DNA from: Ichthyophonus hoferi
Lineage: Eukaryota; Opisthokonta; Ichthyosporea; Ichthyophonida; Ichthyophonidae
Reading direction: 5' to 3'
Length of the DNA: 29,504 nucleotides
Assembly: GCA_002751075.1 (NCBI GenBank)
Contig: NAOQ01000387.1
Span: 6,106-35,609 of the forward strand
Shown here: piece by piece, positions 21,308 to 29,504 of the stretch
Layout: each line of letters starts with the position of its first letter
Numbering within the stretch: position 1 is the stretch's first letter
Position numbers and translations under genes: made by a program
The notes under the pieces: generated by a model
Database searches by the model: none
What the model was told of the DNA's origin: nothing
Seen by the model: the letters and a program-made list of their open reading frames with translations, nothing else

Positions 21308-24300
21308 CTAGTCCCAGCTAGGTACAGCTGCTGGCTCCATGGTACTTAAGAGTGACTCTACATCTAGCTGTCCCACCACAGCAGGTTTCTTTCTTTCCAC
21401 ACTCACTACTCCACTGACTCCCCTGTCTATCTCCACAGGCGCTTGCTTCTTTTTGCGTGCATTTTCCTTCACTGCATATTTATTGAAAGCCTCCTCCTTA
21501 ACCACTGGCACAGACTCCTCACTTTCCTTTACCTCGTCTTTGCTAACGTCTTTCTTTTTAGTTTTCTTTTTGGAGGTTTTACTTTCATCTACCTCTTCTT
21601 GCCGACCAGTTTCAGTTATTTCTTTTTCAGCATTCTTAGTTTTCTTAATTTTCAGTTCTTTCTTGTCTTCTACGTTCTCCTCTTGTATTATTTTCTTCTT
21701 AGCAGCTACTACTCCAGACTGTCCCTCTGTCTTTACCTTCTTGACAAAAGGTTTAGGTTCTTCCTCTTCATCGCTTGGTACACGAACCCGTTTACCCGTT
21801 GGCTCCACACCCTGTTGCTCTGAAGGTTTTGTTGTCATTTTACGGGCCTTAATTACCTGATTACGAATAAATTTTCTACCACGGAAACGTTCTCCGTCAA
21901 GTACTTCAAGTGATGGAATAAGCTCGGCAATCTGAAAGAAAATAGAAGAAGGAAGAGAAAATAGAAGATAAATATGCGCGTATGTGTAATAGAAGGGATG
22001 AAGAGAGAGAGGGAGAATGGGAAAGGTTAAATGATATTCAATACATACTAGAAAAACTATAGATGGTTTTCTAAGTTAATCATATGGAAATAAACTGATG
22101 CGACCTTATCTATACACCTATATATGTAGTTAGTGTTTCTGTTATGTCTTAAGTGTGCGTGTTAAAAAAGGAAGGTGTACGTATACCTACGTATACGACT
22201 TGTATTTTCACACAATATGAGATACGAAAGAGAAGCTATTTGGAAAATTAAATAAAGATAAATTGGAAGAATTGTATTAAATGTGGAGTATAACCACAAA
22301 ATTATCATATCAAACCAATGATTAACATACACTACAATATATGGTTTTAATAGTTTCATACTATACAGATAAAAATAATATTAAATTATTTTATACTAAA
22401 AATAATTGCCAAGAGTGGGATTTGAACCCACGCATACAGAAGTATATGAGAACTTGAGTCACACGCCTTAGACCACTCGGCCATCTTGGCAATACGACAT
22501 GTTCCAATAGAAATAACATCAATAACAACATACGGTACCACTTCTGGGACAAATAATCATAATAATAGAACAAACCTTTTCCTTGTAGTCTGGTAGCTTG
22601 GTGATACTATTTCCTTTAAGCGTTAGAGTTTTGAGACCAGGAAGTTTAGACAATACAGCGATATCACTGTCGAGTGAGAGAGGTAGTAAGCACTACTGAG
22701 CCATCATACATAGTAAAGGTTTACATTTAGCTTTTATCTATTTTTAAAATTAATAATTAATAAATGACGGGTAAATAGGGGTAATCTTTTAATGAAGCAA
22801 TCCTCAAGCCAAAAACAATACAAGCAGTAAGAATAATACCGTAATGGATATGGTTAATAGGATATAATCGCATAAATTAGCGAATTGGGCCCATTTAGGT
22901 TAAATATGTATTTTACTTTGTAGAATCTTTCTAGTATGCACAGATTCCATCCAATATAAAATATGAAAAACACACTCAAATGATAAACCTTGATGAATAT
23001 GTATACTAATACAAACCGGGAAAATAGGGTACACATACACAAGGAAACTAGATAGACTGTTAGGTCTTTAGCTTAAAATGAGTTTTTAAACAATTTTAGT
23101 AACTCACCTGTAGGCTGCAATGATGTTGTTGCCCAATTCAAGAATCTTTAGTCTGGAGGGTAATGATTATTAACGAATCATGCAGCAATAAAATTACGTC
23201 ACTTTCCATCTTTCCATCTCTTCTCCACTAGAGACATACAACAAACAGTCCACGACGTCATCAAAATATAACTGGGGTATGCGAGAACTACTAGTAACCA
23301 ATATAAATGCAATAAGCCTAACAAAAAAGCATTGTATAGTTTTAAAATTTATAGCAAGTGTAGTGACAAAAATGGTAGTGTGCTTATAGGATATCAATAT
23401 TTCCATCAGCATATCTCTCTATATCCAGGACTATTATTTATAAACACAAAGACTAGCATTCATTGTAGTATGTATGCATATAGTATACAAACATTAGTTG
23501 TATAATATCATATGTCTGCGTAGAGTATGGGTATTTAATATGTATGATGCCAATAGATATGCCAACTGATATATATCCAAACACCCACTTAATATTTGAC
23601 TGGAGTGAATCTGGTAAGCCTGATAGCTTGTTATCACTAAGTCGCAGTTCAATCAACTCATGACATTGGGATAGATCAGGCAATACTCTGATAAGATTGT
23701 GTGTGGCTGAAATCTTGGTTAGTCCTATAAGCCTTTGGACACCATTAATGCTCTCTATTTGGTTGTGCGACACCACTGCGTTGAAGAGAGAGAAGAGGGG
23801 AGGGAAGAACGGGATGTTAGCTTTGGGGTTAATTTTGATGATAACATTAATGGCATACAGCCATAGCCAAACATTGAAAAGCAACTGAAAAGCAACCACA
23901 TACAGGGAAAGTTACAACAGAAAAAAATAGGAAAAAGAAAAAAAGAAAAAGGAAGTAATCTGCTATATGTGCAGTGGTACATATATGCATGAAAAAAAGA
24001 AAGATTAGAGAATGGGCTAGTAAGAATGACAAGTACACATATATAAAAAACTTACCTAGGGTGTTTAGTTCAGGATGGGATCCTAGAGATGGTAGGACTT
24101 TAAGCTCATTGTGGTTAAGAATAAGAGCATTAAGGGCCACTAGACCACGCAGTCCATCGGCAGTGATTAGCTTATTATGGCTTGCATTGAGGACTGTAGG
24201 GTATGAAGTAAATATTATTATCAGGTGAGATAGGGTGTGTGTGATAGTAATGAATAGGGGTGTGTCCAAAAAAGAAAGAAATATAAATATGCAGAGTATG

Positions 24301-25233
24301 TTTGTATATACGAATGATTGAAGTGTGGGAGTAAAAAATTAAAACTAACCTTTTAGTTTGACAAGTTTGCGAACATGCCATATAGACTCTAACTGATTAT
24401 CAAATACATTGAGGAAGGTTATTCCCTTGTTGTACTGCAGGCCTTCTAGAGAGGTAATTTGATTTTTACTCAGGTTCACTCGTTTCAGCTCAACGCAGGG
24501 ACTGTGTATATGTATATGATATTATATGGTAAAATATATCATACGTTAGATAGCGATAGTGTGCTTGTACGTGTTTATATTGCATATAACATATATATAT
24601 ATGTATATAAATATAGATATATATGGAGAAACGTATACACACGATTGAGTTTTTGTATGTTTCTATACAGGCGAATATAGTGTGTAATAAATACCTTCAC
24701 CCAAGGTACACGCTTAATAGCATCCTACTCTCCAAAAACCACTATTTGGAAAACCTAGGTAAAACAACAATACAAAGATATATGTACAGTAAAATACAAA
24801 TACATACCAGATGGACTTGCATTATACCACTTTTCAATCACTTGTATATAAGCTTCCTTTGATTACCTAGGCAAGCCCATAGAAATTGTTTTTTTCATAC
24901 TAAGACCTCCTTTCCACAACCCTCACCCATTTACTCCTTCTTTCTCAAATACTCGTATATATTCATAGATATACATAAGCTCGTAATTACAACTATATAA
25001 ATTAACACATTTAAAGGCACAATATACCTAACACTCATACTACATTGCCTTATGATCTACACTATATGCATCGTATGCTTATTACATTACACTTCATAGT
25101 ATATGCACCAGATTCTTACTTACCTCAAGTCATCAAACTGAGTAATATCCTGGTTGGAGGCGTCCAATACAGGGCACTCTCTTATATCCTTTCCCGTTAA
25201 ATCCGCTACCTTAGCCAGAGTTAGTTGGGTCAT
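21308..25233 (-). CDS. Leucine-rich-repeat protein with charged Lys/Glu-rich C-terminal tail, seven exons
   Basis: Minus-strand exons, 5' to 3': 25233-25124, 24501-24350, 24193-24056, 23775-23589, 23152-23108, 22666-22576, 21931-21308. All introns are GT-AG and phases agree. Total 1347 nt, 448 residues, from ATG (MTQLTLAKVADLTGKDI) to TAG. Residues about 37-241 form roughly eight or nine short SDS22-like LRRs: LKRVNLSKNQITSLEGL, FLNVFDNQLESI, LNASHNKLITADGL, LILNHNELKVLPSL, VVSHNQIESINGV, LRLSDNKLSGLP, LKILELGNNIIAAY, LKTLTLKGNSITKLP. An LRRcap-like end follows (KEKIAELIPSLEVLDGERF), then about 200 mostly charged residues rich in KKK and EEE runs, probably disordered and nuclear-localising (GKRVRVP, KKKTKKKD), ending VESLLSTMEP and SWD. 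Known: such LRRs are protein-binding scaffolds. The partner is unknown. A U2A'-, SDS22- or nucleolar-type role is inference only. Confidence 0.88.
22398..22402 (-). terminator. RNA polymerase III terminator of the tRNA-Leu gene
   Basis: TTTTT on the minus strand, four bases past the discriminator base: the usual Pol III stop, and support for the tRNA being an independent transcription unit. Confidence 0.75.
22407..22490 (-). tRNA. tRNA-Leu(CAA), nested in an LRR-gene intron
   Basis: 84 bases, class II with a long variable arm. Acceptor stem GCCAAGA/TCTTGGC with discriminator A; D arm GCC...GGC; box A TGGCCGAGTGG; anticodon loop CTCAAGT giving CAA; variable arm ATAC-TTCT-GTAT; T arm GTGGG-TTCAAAT-CCCAC (box B GGTTCAAATCC). 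No CCA encoded and no intron. The anticodon stem TGTGA/TCTCA has one T-T mismatch at positions 29:41; all other stems pair. It lies on the same strand as the host gene, in the intron 21932-22575. The mismatch leaves a small chance that it is a decaying copy. Confidence 0.93.
24502..25123 (-). other. First intron of the LRR gene, no gene seen
   Basis: 622-bp GT-AG intron (donor GTAAGTAAG). AT-rich with a (TA)n run near 24590-24625; the plus-strand open frames here are low-complexity. Confidence 0.8.
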
Positions 25234-27835
25234 GTTTAATTATTTACACTGCTTCACAGAGTAATTTGTTGTGTTATATAGATTTATTTATATATATTGG
25301 AGCTCCCTTTCCCTGAATATATACTTTATTTAGAGAAAATACTATACATCATATAATATTGTGTATTTCTAGCCCATGTTATTTGGTTTCCCGTTTGCTT
25401 TTCCATGAATGTACACGTGCGCAAGCGCCAAAAATAGGTTAACCACTTTATTTGCCCTCCTCCATATTACCAATCATTGGGTTGCTTTGCTACAGGCGAT
25501 CAAATCATCGTGTTAAAAACAATATAAATGAGAAAGTTCAAATCAACTTTTTTTTTTTTCAAGACTCCATGTAATTTTTTTTTTGAAAAAATGAATTGCA
25601 AAATTTAAGTTATTTTTCTATTATTTTATTATTTTTTATTTACTTTGCACTGAAATAAAGTTTAAATAGCAGCAACCCTTAAATTCTTTACCACATTTTG
25701 ATTTGCCTAGTTTGGGCCAATAAACGGCGCGAATTGTTTTTAAAGTAGCCAGCAAGTTATATTATAGGAATTAAAAATGTGTGATTTTAAATTAATAGGA
25801 AAATAGTATGAAAATAGGATATCACCACTGTTCGTTGTTGATAGATACGTTGAATAATATTACGTACCTCTCTGCCCTTTTTTTTTATAGCTATTGAATA
25901 TTTTAAAAAAGTGAAATGATTTGAATTATTCCTAACGATACCGTCAAAACAAAAAAACAGTAGTGATTGCTGAATTTTATAAAGGCTTATTAGCTCCTGA
26001 AAGTCAACTAATTTAGTGAAAGACGATAATAAACAATAACTAAGTTCACTTCAGACAGTTACATCAAACTATGGAATTCACAAGTGAAAGACGAAAACCG
26101 AATTTGCGCGAGTCTAGACCCTCTTAAAATGGCTCTTGGAATGATAATCTTATCTCCGCTATTGAGAGGTTTGCGACGGCATGTTGAAATGTGGCTCGGC
26201 ACTTACTTTCTCCATACCCATAATTGGAAATTCTCATTATCTCATTATGATTCACGAATTCAAACACGCCCCTTTAATGGGAACTCTCCAATGAATAGGT
26301 CTTGTTCCTTGAGTCGTCGTGATGAGGTAGATGTGCGCTCATCAATATGCAGTCATAAGGGAATCTATCACTTTCTACGAGGCTGATATTGAAGGCATTT
26401 GTATGTGAAGCCAATCGGAAAATGAACGGATCCATTCATATTAATGTAGATATTGTTGTTGCTTAATGATTGGTTTTGAAATAGATGATAAAATAAACCT
26501 CAATGTAATTTGACTTGAATATACTTTATATCTGCCCATAGAGTTAGAGGAAAAAATGAACCACCACATAACTTAATAATATTTTATTGAAATGCATTTT
26601 ATGCACATGAGAACTGAAGCCCAATAACCAGATTAAAAGGACCGACATATCTTAAAGGGCAAAAAATAGAAAAACCCTAATAGTTAGCACGTTATTTCTG
26701 ACAGCTATGAAGACAATAGTGCAAATTTGAATCGAACCGTTACAACAATCAATAAATAAATAATACTCTCTTTTAGCTGAAGAAATCTAAATTTCATATT
26801 GTAAACTCTTCTTGAAATTTTCTTCAAAAGAAAATCCGAATATTCTTACTCTGATGTTGACTTACTTTGAAAGAGTTTATACTTTACATCTGTCTCCACA
26901 AAATCGATCTGAGGTTGTTGTCTGACTTAAAGTAATAACCGCAGTCTACCTCATGCCTTTTAAAAAAAATATATCGTAATATCATCTACACAAGACACAG
27001 GTATAATTTTTGCTGTCTAACTTGAAGCGAAAGATGATGAAATCAAGTACAAAAAATATTGAAGTGATAGTTCATTTAAGAACCAACTTCCCCGCATGAC
27101 ATTAAAGATAGCCAATCCTAATTCAGCATACAAAATAGATATGACAAATAGTCTTTGAAATTGCTGACAAAAAATAGATGATATGTCACGAATAGGTAGT
27201 CATTGATATGAAAATAAAAATGCCATCTTATTTCCCGAAGGATTGTAAACACGTAGAGTGATTAGTCGGCATTACAAATGCATAAAGACAGGCGCGAGTC
27301 TTTTCCTTTAAATGGTTTAAAAAAACAGATATATATTTGTTTAATAAAATTTAAACAAATGAATTTTATTACATATAATATAATAGTAAAATACATTAGA
27401 ACCGATATTGAAAATGGAATGTTGGAACTTGTTTTAATGCCTACCTACAGATGAGCCAAATGATTCTCATTAAAAATGGCATTTGCATTGGGAAGTTATC
27501 ATTTATTAATAAAACTGATTCAGGCTCTTGCATGTGGGGAAGATGGAAAGCCAGCGAAAATCCTTAGTGATATTGGCTTATAGTTATATTTTAAAGCGAA
27601 TAAAATAATAGATATAAATTATAGTGTAAACTGGCTTCTAACATTGGTTGCCAGTAGCTTGGACGAATTTTGGCATATATCGCAGGAATGTGCCAGCTAG
27701 AATATAAGGGGGGAGCGTAGCTCTTTAACTTCACATCCCACGTGTCCCTTAGGTAAAATAACTTGTGCGTTTGTTCGCCTGTAATCGGTTTTACACTCTA
27801 AAAACAATCTAAACGTACAAGTTTCATTTTCAATT
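25234..27835. other. Divergent intergenic region between the LRR gene and ABCF2
   Basis: 2.6 kb between two head-to-head starts, so both promoters must lie here. A 100-codon frame from a GTG at 26084 to 26386 is open but starts without ATG inside it until codon 16, and resembles nothing known. A 27-bp segment at 26166-26192 is nearly the same as 17050-17076. No tRNA or other gene found. Confidence 0.6.
27739..27744. promoter_or_regulatory. CACGTG (E-box type) palindrome upstream of ABCF2
   Basis: CACGTG in a CATCCCACGTGTCCC context, 92 bases before the ABCF2 ATG. This is the classic bHLH site, often found at ribosome-biogenesis genes in other eukaryotes. Function here is inferred from position; another CACGTG near 16987 shows the hexamer is not unique. 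Confidence 0.3.
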
Positions 27836-29121
27836 ATGCCTCCTAAACTGACTAAGCAGCAGAGGCGTGCTAAGGGCAATAAAAGCGGCAAGGCTTCTGC
27901 CACTGATTCCCCCGCATCTGGTATTGCTAAGGCCGAGGCCGCCGCATCCGTTTCCATCTCAGACAGAACATGTACTGGTGTGTACACTCTTCCCCCTGCC
28001 TCTCGCGATATTAAGATCGAGGGTTTCACCCTCACCGCCAGAGGCACAGTGTTGATCCAGGACTCTGTTGTAAGTATTGGTTTTTCACACTTTTTGGTCC
28101 AACGAATTATGTATTTTTTTTTTTTTTGTGTTGTGTTGTGCTGCAGTTTTTCGTTGCTATGCTACAATTTTGTTAGGGGGCGGAGGTTATTGAAGATTGT
28201 GCAAGTTAGTATTAGCAGTTTTATATATATATATATAAAAAGCTTTTGTCTCGTTTCATTCTTTTGAAATCCGTATATTTATAATTATATGGTTACTGTG
28301 GTTTGTGCCATCCTTTCCCACTTGCATATAAGTATACAGCGATATTGAGAGAAAGGGTTTTTTTTAAAACAAATTAACAAAGCATTATGCTTTAACTTCT
28401 CTGAACACAGATTCCTACTTCCTTTTTACCTTTCTGTTTCTTACCTACGTTACCAATGCAGTTCTAACATACAACCAAAAATGATACCAAGTAAAGCATG
28501 GTTCATAATTTATCAAAACGACTGGCTAATTTCGTACTATCTCAGATCGAGTTGAACCTGGGTAACCGTTATGGTTTGATTGGCCGTAATGGATCCGGTA
28601 AATCTACCTTCCTCAAGTCATTGGCCGCTCGCGAAGTGCCCATTCCTGAGCATATGGACGTTTACCTACTTGAGAATGAGATCGAAGTATGTCTATATGT
28701 ATATATGTATATGCCTGATTTATTACAGCTATTGTTTTTCGTGTTTTTAGAAGAGATAATTGGTTGTTATTAGTAATCTATAGGTGATTAATTATGTGAG
28801 TTATTTTATCTTTTTCTTTGTTGGTGAAAGTACTATCATGGCTATAATTTGTATATTGCTATTATATATGACCGTTTGTTTTATACATTTTACTATCTCT
28901 CCTCTTCACATTAACACCCACAATTATTGTTATAGAAATACAGATATGCATACAATTACATCCTTACACATTACTTATTGTTCTTCAACCCCTACAGCCC
29001 ACGGAGCTGACTGCCCTTGAAGCTGTCATTGAAAATGCCAAAGCGGAACACGCCCGTCTAGAGGCAGAGGAGGAGGAGTTGATTACTACCGTAGGCCCTG
29101 ATCACCCCCTGGTGATGGACT
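27836..29121 (+). CDS. ABCF2: ABCF2/ARB1-type ATP-binding cassette protein, 3' partial, first three exons
   Basis: Exons 27836-28069 (ATG, 78 codons), 28546-28686 (47 codons) and 28998-29121 (41 codons plus one base, donor GTATGT); later exons lie past the window. Exon 1 starts MPPKLTKQQRRAKGNKSGK, a basic N-terminus, then an Ala/Ser-rich linker and the start of the first nucleotide-binding domain (IKIEGFTLTARGTVLIQDS). Exon 2 holds NRYGLIGRNGSGKST, with Walker A at residues 91-99, and AAREVPIPEHMDVYLLENEI, the ABCF2 signature after Walker A. Exon 3 holds TELTALEAVIENAKAEHARL and an acidic coiled stretch. Known: ABCF proteins have two ABC domains and no membrane helices; yeast Arb1 acts in 40S/60S ribosome biogenesis and in recycling of ribosome products. 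The second domain, signature motif and Walker B are not visible here. Confidence 0.95.
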
Positions 29122-29504
29122 GTATGTTGTCCTATTCACATTACTATTCTTATATTTCCTCTCTACATTAACATACATATATTTAATATGCCCACTCTAC
29201 TCTATTCTCATCGGAATGATTCTTGCCTCTTGCTACTCTTATTTTCACCATAGGTTTTTTGCCAAATTAATAAATTTCTATTTTTAGGTTTTAATTTCAA
29301 TTCTTTTCTTAGAAGCGTCATAAACCTTCATATCTGGTTGGTGACCATCACGCCTATATATACCACTCCCTATAATATACGCAATGCCAGTTTTTTCTCC
29401 ACTCATTTATTATCTAAAGTTAGTTATCAATATTTTATTTTCATTATCCCTATCTTGTTATACTAACTTGTTTTATATATGTATATGCGTACGTATGTAT
29501 CTCT
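29122..29504 (+). other. ABCF2 intron running to the window edge
   Basis: AT-rich sequence after the donor at 29122. I see no acceptor followed by the expected YERLEELDA-type continuation, so the next exon is outside. Confidence 0.7.

Noticed and set aside
21339-21860. Plus-strand 173-residue frame rich in S, F and L
   Set aside because: It is the antisense of the Lys/Glu-rich tail of the LRR protein, whose AAG/GAA codons read as CTT/TTC. The 21443-21823 frame has the same origin.
22391-22573. 60-residue minus-strand frame
   Set aside because: It reads through the tRNA-Leu gene and intron sequence.
26084-26386. 100-residue plus-strand frame in the divergent intergenic region
   Set aside because: GTG start, no recognised family, no splice links; kept only as a note in the intergenic entry.
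1-29504. CRISPR arrays, bacterial operons, phage modules, reverse transcriptase or integrase genes
   Set aside because: None seen. The repeats are microsatellites without unique spacers and no recognisable viral or LTR-element protein was found.

Overview
This is AT-rich nuclear DNA from a eukaryote. Three genes are split by spliceosomal GT-AG introns, TAA and TAG both act as stops, introns are long and full of microsatellites, and a eukaryotic class II tRNA-Leu is present. The gene set (Spinster-type transporter, ABCF2-type ATPase, LRR nuclear-type protein) does not fix the lineage. Large AT-rich introns would suit a unicellular holozoan such as an ichthyosporean, or another protist, but this is only a guess.

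Layout. (1) 319-9067, plus strand: ten exons of a Spinster (SPNS) major facilitator transporter; the 5' exons lie left of the window. Its introns carry most of the simple repeats here. One intron also holds two decayed tandem copies of the start of the following exon. (2) 9333-about 9745, minus strand: an unrecognised Ser/Thr-rich terminal exon, tail to tail with SPNS. (3) About 9.75-17.36 kb: no recognisable gene; contains a 540-bp imperfect palindrome (10980-11520) and possible decayed coding sequence near 12.4 kb. (4) 17364-17975: assembly gap of 612 N. (5) 18704-19669, plus strand: a RihA-like nucleoside hydrolase whose coding region has no intron and looks bacterial; a 5'UTR intron is likely. 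(6) 21308-25233, minus strand: a seven-exon leucine-rich-repeat protein with a charged Lys/Glu-rich tail; its last intron contains a tRNA-Leu(CAA) gene on the same strand. (7) 27836 to the right edge, plus strand: the first three exons of an ABCF2/ARB1-type ATPase, head to head with the LRR gene across 2.6 kb.

The genes do not form a pathway. Their likely jobs are unrelated: lysosomal or plasma-membrane lipid export, nucleoside salvage, an LRR scaffold and ribosome biogenesis. The strongest observations are the RihA-like gene as a candidate bacterial acquisition, the tandem copies of an acceptor plus exon start in the SPNS gene, the large fold-back at 11 kb and the tRNA nested in an LRR intron. 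All exon models come from reading splice sites and protein similarity by eye and from memory; no search was run.
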